Assembly: GCA_008000375.1 (NCBI GenBank)
Contig: SMOI01000006.1
Span: forward strand, 147,278 to 211,277
Length of the DNA stretch: 64,000 nt
DNA from: Poteriospumella lacustris
Taxonomy: Eukaryota > Sar > Chrysophyceae > Chromulinales > Dinobryaceae
Direction: 5' to 3'
Positions 53,255 through 64,000 of this stretch are shown one piece after another; the stretch's first letter is position 1; each line of letters begins with the position of its first letter. The notes under the pieces were generated by a model. The model did not search any database, had not been told where the DNA came from, and worked only from the letters and a program-made list of their open reading frames with translations. A program made the translations under genes and the position numbers.

Positions 53255-56200
53255 ATGGAGATTGAAAGTCTTTCGGAAAGTCACATCTTGACGAAACTCC
53301 TGCTCTACATAGAGCAGGTCTTCATCATGTGTCAGAAACATTTCAGCCAGAGGAAACGGAACGGTCGTCAGTTCCTCAAGGACTCCATCATGATCCAGTT
53401 CTTCACGCTGGCTTTCATGGTGTTTATCATCAACCAGGCGTCGAACTACACAGCATCACCGCATTTCTACGGTCGCATCCCCTTGCCGCCTCTGTCGACA
53501 TCCGCCCCCAACGGAGTGTTCAATGAAGACGCGCCAGGTAACTTGAACATTGGCTCAATATCTCAGCGCTTGTACTATGCACCGGACAATCACGTCGGTG
53601 TGAACGCCCTGATCGATGCCTTGACATCGCTGTATCCCGATGTGGAGGCGATCGGAGCCGCCACCGCGGCGGACATGAACAAGATCTACGAGAACAATCT
53701 GTTCGATACATGGGCGACATTGGACTTCCAACTGACAGCTAACCAGCTCTCATCTGGCTTGCTGATTCCGTCGCAGTCGCAGGCCACCGATGTATCGTAC
53801 ACCATTTCGATCAATCCTACGGTTTGGGGGAACATGCCGACTTCCAATTACTCCTCACCCATCTACAACGACGAGGTGGCTCCTTCGGATTTGTTCTGGA
53901 GTTCGGGCTATTTGACATTGCAGAATTTCGTGGAGGAGTATTTGGTGCAGCAATACAACGGACAAGGAGACTTTTCGGTAAGTGGACATGTCGGAATGGT
54001 CTCTTAATTTGGAGGCATATTGTTTCGGCCTCTCCTTGAAGTTTTCATTTGTGTTTTCGCTGGTTTTCAAGTGGTTTGAAAGCCCTTGCTCTTCCTTCTG
54101 ACCTCACTCATCCTTCCTTTTCATGTCTGTCTCTCTTTTGTGACGCCGCATAGATCGATGCATACATCCAACGCTTTCCGAAGTCGCCCGTTTACGAAAA
54201 GAAAATCGAGGTGAATATCAAGAGCTCGCGCCAGCTGGTTTGGAAATGGATTGGAGGAACGATTCTTTCGATCTGTTTGTTTGTGCCGATCATGCCATAC
54301 CTGATCGAGATTGTGCGCGAGCGACAGTACATGATGAAGGATATGTTGGAGATCTCCGGTTTGATGGATGTATCGTACTGGACATCGTATTTGGTGATGA
54401 TCATTCTCAACGGTCTGTTTTCGATTGCATTCATTTTGGCATTTTTGCGGGCGACTACGCTTCTCGACGATCGTCGCGTGGGGCCATATGCGGCACTGAT
54501 GACTATCTATGTGTTCGGGTCGAGTTGCTTCGCGATGTTTTTCGGCTTCTTGGTTCCTCGGTCGGAGTACTATGGTCTGCCGATCTTTGTCGTCACGGTC
54601 GCATTTACTGTCTGCGGGGCATACATGGGCATTGCCTATAATATCAATTCAGCTGTCAAGCTCTTCTTCTGCTTTTTGAGTCCTTCAGTGGGATTGACCA
54701 TGGGCGTGATTGACATTGAGAACTACCTGTACTTCAATGATGGCGACATGGACTACTATTTCGAGAACGACAACAAAGAATATCCAAATCTCGCTGGAGT
54801 CATTGGTGTCATCTTCGCATCTGGCTTATTCTACTTGACGATGATCCTCGCTAAGCACTTCGATTTGATTGGTTTCGTTTTCGAGAAATCGCAAAAAGAC
54901 CGAAATTATGGATCAAACAAAATCGACGAGGTAAAGTACCCCTGCGACACCGAGGATGATGACACCAAGGACAACCGTAGAAGCTTGCTTCAGGTCAACA
55001 ATCTCGCTCACATTTACCCCGATGGCACCTGTGCTGTGAAGGATATCTCCTTCAATGTGCGTGAAGGCGAAGTACTGTCGTTCCTTGGTGCGAACGGAGC
55101 AGGCAAAAGCACCACGATGAACATCTTGTGTGGCACATTGGAAGCGACGATCGGCGACGCATGGGTGAATGGCAAGAGCATCACGACGGAGAAGGTGCAG
55201 GCGCGTCGCAACTTGGGCATCGCGATGCAGAAGGACGTGATTTGGGACGATGTGAATGTGGAGGATCATTTGCTTTTCTTCGCTCGTCTTCGTGGGTTGC
55301 ACGGTGAGCTGTTGCGATCTGCCGTTGCCTCCATGTTGGTGAGCCTGGGCTTTCCCGAGAAGAAGCACAGTCTCGCCGGCACATTGTCTGGCGGACAGAA
55401 ACGTCGGTTGTGCGTGGGTCTGGCGATGGTGGGAGGCAGCTCCGTTGTGTATCTGGACGAGCCGACAGCTGGTCTCGATCCCGTGTCGCGTCGTCAGCTG
55501 TGGGAGTTAGTTCAGCGCAACCGCGCCGGACGCGCGATTCTGTTGACGACGCACTTCATGGACGAAGCGGATGTATTGGGTGACCGCATTGCGATCGTGA
55601 AGGAAGGCCGCATGCGCGCCATCGGCACATCGCGTTTCTTGAAGGAGCGGTTCGGGTTGGGCTACATGTTGCGCATGTCGATGCGGGAGCAGGTAGACAA
55701 CAGCCTGGTGCGCAAGATGGTGAGCGAGTACATCGAGGATGTGTCGGTGGCGTCGGCGGCGGGCACAGAGTTCTCATTGCGTTTACCTCGAGCTGCGGTG
55801 ACGGTGTTTCCGAAGATGTTGGAGCGTATGGAGAACGAGTCGGAGTCGCTGGGGGTGGTATCGTATGGCATAGAGACGACGACACTGGAGGAGGTGTTCA
55901 TGCGTTTGGTGAACGAGGACAATGAGCTGTTGTTGAAGGACCATGCGCGTGCGAACCGTCTGCTGGCGGCGTCGGCGGAGGAGCGCGACTCGAACAAGCA
56001 GGAGCTGAAGAAGCGAGACGATGACCGTGTGCCACTGAATCCGTCTCAGATGAAGCGTTTGCAAACGAATGGGAAGAACGTTCATGCAACTGAAATGGAT
56101 TGGCAATCCTTTCGCATTCAGGTGTTGATAATCTTGCAGAAGCGTTACTATCAGTTCGTTCGATCTCGAGGGCAGTGGGCGATGGGATTTGTCATCCCCG

Positions 56201-58939
56201 TAGTCTTGGCGATTCTTATCGGTGTGTTGCTATCGTCCACGCCCACCACACTTCTTGGGCCGATAAATGAGGCGATATCCCCCGTGTACTACAACTTCTT
56301 CCCGACCCAAGTTGCTGGTGCTGTCGAAGTGTCCACCCTCGCTGCCGTCAGCGCGGCCTTCGATGGTCGTGCGTCGCTCGAATATGTCGGCCAGAACTAC
56401 TCCGCCTTGTACGACTCCATCAACGACGTGGCTTCTGTGGGTGTGGGGGCGTCGATCATCGACGGCATCGCGTACACCAATGCGACGAGCTTCACGGTGA
56501 TGTACAACGCGTCGTATCCCGTGAACTTCGCGGGCGCTGTGCAGGCTCTGTCATCGTCGGCGGTGTCAAACGCCACGAATGGGTTGCTGCGAACGAATGC
56601 GCAGTTCAGCTCCCTTCCTAATAATCGCCTTTCAGGACAAATGAACAACGCTTTCTTCATCGCCCTTCTGACAGCCCTGATTGGGGCAGCCTTCGGTGCC
56701 GGATTGAGCATCATCATTAGTGGCGAACGCGTCACGATGGTGAAGCACCAACAACTGTAAGTTTGATGCCTGCGGTCTCCATGAATGTGCCATGTCCACC
56801 ACCTCACCTCGCATTACCGTGCTGTTGTTGTGTAGGGCAAGCGGCACGTCCAGCATTGCGTACTGGGTGGGCAGCTTTCTGTGGGACTTCTCGTTGATGT
56901 TTGTGTATTTGATTTGGTTCGTGGCGATTCTGGCGATGTTTTCCGATTCGTACCGCGACAATCGATACGGCAACATATTCGTGGCGGGCGTATTCTACGT
57001 ACTGGCGTCTATCTTCCGGTTCTATTCGTGTTCATATTTGATCGCGGATGTGCGCATGGCACAGTCGACCTATTTCTACGGGTCGTTGGCACTTATGTTT
57101 GTTTGCATTCAAATTTGGTTCTTGGTTCTTTTCGTTTCAGCTGGTGGCAATGCGCAGGATCCAGTGGTCGAAGGTATAGCGACAGTTTTCAGCCTCATCG
57201 AGCCGGCGTTTGGTTTCTACTTGCTGATCATCTTCCAGAATAATGTGCTCGGAGTGTTGTCACAGAACAGCACCGACAACGTATTGAGTCCGGATGTTGG
57301 TCAAACGTATTTCATAATGATCATCATCAGCTTTCTTATCTACGCGGCGATATTCGTTTTGCTGACAGAAGGGGGACTCAAGTATATTGCCTTCAGTCTC
57401 GTGCGGAGCTCCGCGCACCGCGATTCCGGCGAGAACAACATTGACATTGAAAGCGGGCATAATATTTTCGCCATCAATGCAACAGCCTCGCGTTCAAGTC
57501 TCCTTGATAGCTCCAGCAGCGATACCGACAAAACGATTCATGGTTTGGACTCCGACGTCTTGAAGGAGCGAAAGCTCGTCGAAGCCATCGTGCGACGTGG
57601 CACTGTCGATGCTCGTGAGAGCGCCATCTTCGTCCACGCACTGCAGAAGATCTACCTCGCCCGCGGAAACGTTCCTGCGAAGGTGGCAGTGAAAGACATC
57701 AGCTTGAGCATTCCCCAAGGCGAGATCTTCGGCCTGCTGGGTGCGAACGGTGCTGGCAAGACGACGTTGTTGAAGATGGTGTCCGGTCTGGAGGAGCCGT
57801 CGTCGGGTCTTGCGATGATCAACGGGTACGACGTGGTGACACAGACGACTCAGGCGCAGCGGTCGATGGGACTATGTCCGCAGTTCGACACGCTGTTGGA
57901 CCGGTTGTCGGTGCGAGAGAACTTGGTGTTTTTCGGACGCATCAAGGGTCTGGAAGGCGACGAGCTGACGGAGACGGTGGAGGCATTTATGCAGGCGCTG
58001 AACATCAAGCGGTACGAGAACAAGCTGACGCAGCACCTGTCTGGCGGCAACCGTCGCAAGGTGAGTCTGGCGGTGGCACTGATCGGTGCGCCGCCGACGG
58101 TGTATTTGGACGAGCCGAGCACGGGATTGGACCCGGTGGCGTCTCGGCTGATGTGGCGGCTGCTGTCGAAGATCGCAGAGGCGAAGGCGACGGCGATCGT
58201 GTTGACGACGCACAACATGTTGGAGTGTGAGGCGGTGTGCACGCGACTGTGCATCATGAAGATGGGCGAGATGGTGTGTCTGGGCAACACGCAGCATCTG
58301 CGGTCCACGCATGGCACGGGGTTCCAATTGGAGTTCGTACTGAAGGACGCGTCGTACGGCGACAAGGTGAAGGAGTTTGTGGAGAAGCATTTCCGTCAGA
58401 GCGTGTTGCTGGAGGAGCACGGGTGCATGTTGAACTTCGAGGTGCCGCGCGGCTCGATTCCGAAGATGTCACAGGCGTTCCGTCTGTTGGAGCAGCACCG
58501 AGATGCGTTGGGGTGCGAGGACTACAGTTTGTCGCAGAGCACGTTGGAGCAGGTGTTTTTGAAGAAGATTCGTCCGAACGAGAAGGATGTGCTGTCGGAT
58601 CCGTCGGCGTTGATGAATCACAAGGTGCCGTTGTTCCGGGACTATGCGACGGGCTATCTGATGTGGTTCTTGGCCTTGGGATTCCCTGGTCTCCATCACT
58701 TCTACTTGGGCAATTACGGGTTGGGGCTTACTTACCTTCTCACCGGCAATGAGATTGTCGCCGGTTGGGTGCTAGACTTCTTCGAGATGCACGTGCTGGT
58801 GCAGAAGTCAGTGCAGGAGCATGGGAATCTTCGTCGCATCTTTTGCTGCAATTGCTGCTTGGACAATGCCACTTGCCTGTGTGGAATCAACGATCGAAAG
58901 AAGATTCCACCTGTGAACATCCCTCATGATGATCTGTAA
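53255..58939 (+). CDS. Full-length ABCA-type transporter with C-terminal TM2 domain (copy B)
   Basis: Exons 53255-53977, 54154-56756 and 56836-58939 give 1809 aa, the same structure as copy A at a 6821-nt offset. The first ATG of the frame is used. Both NBDs carry intact Walker A, signature and Walker B motifs, and most of NBD1 and all of NBD2 are the same as in copy A. Differences cluster in parts of TMD1 and TMD2, the NBD1-TMD2 linker, the region before NBD2, and the TM2 domain with its tail. The TM2 segment (about 1713-1767) reads LGFPGLHHFYLGNYGLGL. The two genes probably share mechanism but differ in substrate or regulation. Confidence 0.92.
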
Positions 58940-59711
58940 GAGAGAGGTCCTTTGGTGTTCGCTTTTGATAGGTATCGCAGTTGATGCTTATGTGCTGTCA
59001 CTTTGAATATGTGCTTTAGCAGAGAGGCTGGCCGTATAGTGATCGTCCATCGATGAATGACATTTCTTAACGTGCAACTCAGTGTAGTGCCCTTCCCTTT
59101 GGTTTTTGTCGGATGATTCACTTTCCTTCATTTTTGTCACTTTCGTCGTGAGAAACGCCATCGTTCAATCCGCGTTGTCTCATTGCTTTGTACCCTGTTG
59201 AATTCATCATTCATCACTCATTTGTCGACAAGACATATTCTTGATTTTTCTCTCTTTTCTCTTCACGGTCAACAAACTGTTCATGTGCTAATTACGCATG
59301 AAGATTTGTTGACATTGATTTTGTAAGCTTTCCTTTAAGTAGACGTCGAGGCTGTCGAATTCGTTTTGTTCTGTAGCGCAATACCCGGGACATCACTGTG
59401 CTTCATGCCCTTGCGACATACGACATACGACATACGACATACGACATACGACATACGACATACGACATACGACATACGACATACGACATACGAACTGCGA
59501 CAAAACAGATGATGGAGACAAGTGACAAACGACAAGGTGACTGTCGATCGATGACCTCAACCGACCGATGGTTCGTTCTTGTTGGATAAAAATGCTTCTT
59601 TCGTCTATTGTGCGTTTGTTGAATCACAATTGAACAACGAGTCTAGATACCCTTCTTTCCGAAGTCGGTATTTCGTGTGGGTTTGAGTTTGTTAGAACGG
59701 GGCATACAACA
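58940..59711. other. Intergenic with tandem repeat
   Basis: This contains the 7-bp array at 59415-59492 and AT-rich DNA. No gene is recognised; the open frames through the array only translate the repeat. Confidence 0.5.
59415..59492. repeat. 7-bp tandem array, unit GACATAC
   Basis: About eleven perfect head-to-tail copies with no spacers, so not a CRISPR array. Confidence 0.95.
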
Positions 59712-61065
59712 ATGGCATCTAAGACGTGCAGTAGACCAGGCTGTGATCAACCCGGCAAATCGCAATGCAGTGCTTGTGGTGAAGTCACGTATTGTTCAAA
59801 GGAATGCCAAAAACAACATTGGCCAACACATAAGTTGACCTGCCAAAAGGTGCAATTGGAAAGTTTGAAATCCTTCGAGGATCTGAGCATCAAGCAGTTG
59901 AAAACCATCTTCACCAACAAAGTGCACAAGGCGCACAAGAAGAAGGAGGACAAACTGCTTCGTAAAATGGATAAAATGGTGGAAAAGCCCGAGCTTATCA
60001 AGTTTATTTCTGAGTTTGTGGAGCTCTCGGAGGTGCCCGCGTTGTTGGTGACGCCGAAGCCCGAGGAGAAGTATGCCCACCTGGCCAACAAGTACAAGAG
60101 CAAATCGATCAAGTTTGATGGTCAACAAGCCAAGCCTTCGGCCAGTCAAATGAAAGAACAGGCGAATATGATGCGGTCGAACCCAGATTTGGTCCGAAAA
60201 GCCAACCCCGCCTTTGCCAATTACTCTGATCAGCAAATTCGTCAATTGGCTGATGAATTGGACCAGGTACGCACTCTACACTCCTCACGCAGGACGACGA
60301 TAGATGATTGACAAGTTTTTTCTGTGTCCTGCCCTTGCCTTGTAGATGGCCTCCAATCCCGACTCGTTCAAAGAGGTGGAGCGCATGTTCAACATGTCTA
60401 CGGATGACCGCAACGTGTTGCAATCGATTCAAGAAGGCTTGACCGGTCAACGTCCGATTGACAACGACTGGATTGATAACATTGTCGCGACGTTAAAGGC
60501 GAAGCCTGAAGTCTTCAAGACATTGTTCAAGTCCGGTGCCAGTCGTGCTGGTTCGGATGCACCGGTGTCCCCGGATCAAATTGAATCGTTTATTGACTTC
60601 GCCAGTGGCTTAGATACCTGGTTATTGAAACTCATTGCCCGTACGATTTGGTTTCTATCGACGTTGGTGAAGCCGGCCCAGGACCTGTACCAGCTGCTGG
60701 ACTCGTACACCTTCGGCGCGGCGAAGTACCTGTTCATGATGATCTTCGCGATGGTGTCGTACTACGTCATGTTTGGCTTGGTACATCTCTTCCGCATCCT
60801 CTTTGTGCAAGTCTATGGCCTGGGCACCTGGGCGTACGCGACGATTAATGGACAAGCGTTGCCGGCGGCGGCGAGTTCGGCGGCGGGCTCGGCGGCGGCG
60901 ACGACAACGGCGAAGGCCGCAGCAGCGGCGGCGGTGGTGGGTAAAGTCGTCAACGATGCTTCGGCCACGGCGCAACCTGCGGCCACGACGGCAGCAGCAG
61001 CAGCGGCTGCGGCTGCGGCTGGTGGTGGAGCGGCGGCGGCGGTGGCGGACGAGTTCCAATTCTAA
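59712..61065 (+). CDS. MYND zinc-finger protein with C-terminal membrane segments
   Basis: Exons 59712-60266 and 60346-61065 (79-nt GTACGC..TAG intron, phase 0) give 424 aa. The MYND finger spans residues 6-44 with the C..C..CxxC..C..C..H..C pattern (CSRPGC, CSACGE, YCSKECQKQHW, HKLTC). A basic helical region follows (HKAHKKKEDKLLRKMDKM). Two short repeats related to STI1-type chaperone motifs come next (MMRSNPDLVRKANPAF; MASNPDSFKEVERMFNM). The C-terminal third has hydrophobic helices (YLFMMIFAMVSYYVMFGLVHLF) and ends in an Ala-rich tail. MYND domains bind Pro-rich partners, and STI1-like motifs bind client helices. A tail-anchored co-chaperone is a guess. Confidence 0.8.
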
Positions 61066-61561
61066 AGCGGCGCCCTTTTTGTCCCCGGCCCCGCTGCGGC
61101 GCCCTCCCTCTGCGGCGCCCCGTTAGGTATCCCCACGTGCGACGTGGTCGCTGTTAGTTTTGTATGTGTGTGCGTGTGTGTGTTCCCCTCCACCCCCACC
61201 CCTCCGCGTGTAACAGCACAGTCGCCCCCTCTCCCCCGCCCCCTTCTCTCCGACGGGTGGCGACCAAAACTCGTTGCTCTCACCCCCCCCCCCCCCTCAG
61301 TCGTAGAAAAAAAGCACTGCGCAGTCAACAGCGAATCCACTTAAGAAGCCTCCTCCGGTGGGGTGGAGAGACCCACAGAGTGACACAGGGCGCACACGTT
61401 CCCTTCTCCCTCCCCACCCTACCCCACCGCCGATATTACACCGCCTGAGACACAGCTACACGGCTACAGCTACACGGCCACCGCTACACGGCTACCGCTA
61501 CACGGCTGCACACGGCCACACACGGCTACACCGCCACACGGCGACACACCGCCTGTGCGAC
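61066..61561. other. Intergenic, convergent 3' ends with simple repeats
   Basis: This holds a GT run, a C-run at about 61285-61298, and an imperfect CTACACGG array at 61448-61545. No gene is recognised. Confidence 0.5.
61448..61545. repeat. Imperfect CTACACGGC array
   Basis: Eight or more degenerate units of CTACACGGC/ACACGGC lie just downstream of the bromodomain gene stop codon. Confidence 0.7.
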
Positions 61562-64000
61562 CTACTTCCCGGGGACCACGTCCACATCCCAACAATTGAC
61601 GTATTCGGGCAGCAACGGCGCATCCACCGGCTCCGTCCAATCCACCTGCAGTACACCGACGACACACCGACGACACACAGAGTCAGAGTCAGAGTCAGCG
61701 TCAGCGTCAGCGTCAGAGACACTCGACGGTGGGCGTCGTACCTGGATGAACTCCCAGGGCATCACCCGTGCGACCGACGGCGGAGACCGCGCACTCACCA
61801 CGACGGGGGCTTTGTTGCCCACGATCACACCCTACGACACGACACACACAGAGACACAGACGCAGACACAGACACAGACACAGCCATCGATCAGCACACG
61901 ACACAGCACACGACACAGCACTGCCACCGCCACACAAAAACAAAACGCAAAACGTACCGTCGCATACCGCGCGTTGCCCTGTCGATCGGGCGCGATCTCC
62001 ACCCGCACGGTCGACTTGTTCGCCGTGATCATGCCCGCGTTCCACCGCTTCAAACACCGCGTGTACACGTCTTGTTCCACCAAAAACGTCGGCCACAGGC
62101 GATCCAACCGCACGGAAATGGTCATCGTCTTCATCGCCGCTGCCGACGCTGTCCCTGTCCCGGACGCGGTACCGGCCGTGGCCGTAGCCGTGGCCGTGGT
62201 CGTTGCACCAGAAGCCGCAGCCTTCGCCGTGACGGCGGCGACGGCGTCGGAGGTCTTGGCGCCATCGTCGTCGTTCACCGTCATCGCGTCTTCCACCGCC
62301 GCAGCACCCGCCGCGGCACCCGTCGCAGCACCCGCAGCAGCGGCACCCGCAGCAGCGGGAGCGGCAGCAGCCGTCGCGGTGGCCGCAGCAGTCGCAGCGT
62401 GAAGACGACCACTGCGGCGCATCGGACTCGTCGTCACCGACGCCGACGGTCGCGTCTCCGCTGCCACCGCCGCCTCGTCCACCGCCGCAGCAGTCACCAC
62501 CGCCGCCGTCTCCGTCGCCGTCGCATCATCGTCGCCGTCGACGTCCATCCGCGACGCTTCGCTGCGGCGCTCTTGACCCGCGTCGCCGTCCGCGTCGCCG
62601 TCCGCGTCGCCGTCCGCGTCGCCGTCAGCGTCAGCGTCAGCGTCGCCGTCGTCGTCGTCTCTCCGTCGCCCATCGTCGCCAAAGTCTTCGCGTCGATTCG
62701 CCACCGCGTCGCTGCCTTCGACGTAGCCCGCGTCAAAGACCTTGCGGCACAGCCGCGTCGCGTCGCGCACCAGCGCACGCGCCATCGGCGGGTATTTCTT
62801 CGACTCGGCGCCACAGAACGTGCAGCAGTTGCGGTACAAGAGCTGCAGGTCGTCGAGGAACTGGCCGTGGTGCGTGTAGTACCCCAGCGTCGTCACCCGT
62901 CGCTCGATGATCGACAGGTCGATCGGCTGGGCGATGACGTCGCGGTACGTGGGGTAATCGTCCGGGTTGACGGGCGTGAGGAACGGTTTGCAGTTGTTGT
63001 GGCGCTTCAGCCACCGGAGAATGCGGTGCAGGTGCCGCGCCAGGGCGGCGTGGTGGCCCTGGGGCAGGGGCAACGCGTCGGCGGGGGCGGGGAATGCGCT
63101 GTTGTTCTGTGGCGCGGGCTGCAGCAGCTGGAGCGTCAATTGGACGAAGGGAATCTTCATGTGGAAGACACGCGCCCGCGTCACGAGACACAGCCAGACG
63201 GCGCCGGCCTGCGGCGGACACGAGTCGCCCCACAGCACCGTCGACCGACGATACGGCAGCAGTTTGCCCACGCCCCGCTGCCGCCCCGCCACCGTCGACG
63301 ACGACGACGTCGACGTCGTCCAGGGGCGACGGAAATAGCCATCGGCGAGCGCGTGGAAGTACTGGCGATGACTCGCGTCGCCGGCGTCGCGGTCGGCGCG
63401 CACCGCTTCGGCGTGGCCATCGCCGAAATAGACCAAGCGCGTGCCCTCGGTGACCAAATGGTGGACGAAGTCGTCGTCCATGCCCACGTCGTGGAGTACA
63501 CGTGGCACCGTCTCGGGGCTCACCGGAATCAGTTGGCGTTGAAACAGCTCCCAGTCCACCGCGTGGTACATCAACGTCGCCACGGCGAACGACAACGTCT
63601 CGACGGAATCGACGCGCTCGCGGCAGAAGCGTCGCCATTGCAAGCGACGGGGACTGTGACACGCGTGCACCGCGACACGGCTCGGCACAAAGACGTGGCC
63701 AGTGGCGGCGGCGGTGGCGGCGGCGGCGGTGGAGGTTCCAGTGGCGGCCGTCGTCGTCGCGTTGGCCGCGGTGCCAGTGGCCGTGCCGCTCCCCGCCGCC
63801 CCGGCCGCGGTCGCGGCCCCCGCCACAGCAGCAACAGCCGCTGCGCCGGGGCCGTGGTAGCCACCGGTCGCCGTCTGACTCGGCGTGAAGCTCCCTTCGT
63901 GGCCCAAGAGGCTGCCGAGCCATTCGTCGCGCAGGACGCTGCCGACGCGGTACAGATCCCACTCCAAATCCAACAGCGCACGCGCCACGTGCGCACAGAA
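61562..64000 (-). CDS. Bromodomain protein, BRWD/PHIP-like C-terminal part (5' end outside window)
   Basis: Three exons are visible, 64000-61958, 61831-61742 and 61645-61562, all phase 0, giving 738 aa. The frame is open to the right edge with no ATG there, so the start lies outside. It contains an Ala/Gly-rich insert, a region like the cryptic domain before the BRWD bromodomains, and a bromodomain at about 63045-62810 (PVNPDDYPTYRDVIAQPIDLS). A long Asp/Ala low-complexity stretch follows, including a 12-bp minisatellite coding DADGDADG (62575-62650). The end (VMPWEF; VDWTEPV; NCWDVDVVPGK) resembles the S-P-W-E type motifs of BRWD proteins. Expected role: chromatin binding, possibly in a CUL4-type ligase. 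WD repeats, if any, are beyond the window. Confidence 0.7.

Noticed and set aside
59415-59492. Possible CRISPR array
   Set aside because: The repeats are 7 bp and head-to-tail without spacers, in eukaryotic DNA.

Overview
The window is eukaryotic nuclear DNA. Genes lie on both strands. Most have a few short introns of about 60-180 nt with GT..AG borders, for example 114 nt in the kinase, 81 nt in the DHHC gene and 71 nt in REV3. Coding DNA is GC-rich, with many Ser, Ala, Thr, Gly and Asp homopeptide runs, and intergenic gaps are 0.3-1.2 kb. Three things point to a stramenopile, most likely an oomycete or close relative: a DEP/START/FYVE/AGC-kinase fusion, tandem full-length ABCA transporters, and TCATTYY-type initiator-like sites just upstream of several start codons. 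This is an inference; no rRNA or organellar marker is present to fix the taxon. A cilium-type ASH protein suggests a flagellated stage, but does not prove one.

Layout. 1-5236: two convergent copies of an AGC-kinase gene form a large inverted repeat; the left copy is cut by the window edge. 5700-9323: a membrane-anchored chalcone-isomerase-like protein (+) and a DHHC-type palmitoyltransferase (-). 9857-17882: a six-exon REV3 gene, the catalytic subunit of DNA polymerase zeta, with a huge low-complexity middle. 18195-19357: a REase-fold-like protein built from micro-exons. 19834-20814: a decayed P-type ATPase. 21224-22837: a TPM-domain membrane protein. 23464-28285 (-): a kinesin-like motor domain with no recognisable nucleotide-binding motifs, fused to ankyrin repeats. 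28815-31808: an OSCA/TMEM63-type channel. 32986-34236: an ASH-domain protein. 34836-36392 (-): a UIM/KH-like/NYN/U-box protein. 36893-39112: membralin. 39607-42867 (-): a proline-rich, collagen-like, helical protein. 43391-44947: a BioD-like P-loop protein. 45244-46085 (-): a small bromodomain-like protein. 46431-58939: two tandem ABCA transporters, each ending in a TM2 domain, that share a mosaic of identical and diverged blocks. 59712-61065: a MYND-finger membrane protein. 61562-64000 (-): the 3' part of a bromodomain protein resembling the C-terminus of BRWD/PHIP, open at the right edge.

The genes are not an operon or a single pathway; this is an ordinary gene-dense eukaryotic segment. Several encode signalling or membrane proteins with lineage-specific domain fusions. 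The most unusual items are the UIM/KH-like/NYN/U-box protein, the ABCA-TM2 fusions with their gene-conversion pattern, the kinesin-like pseudo-motor, the BioD-like fusion, and the inverted kinase duplication. All exon joins were read by eye from splice motifs and frame continuity and have no transcript support here.
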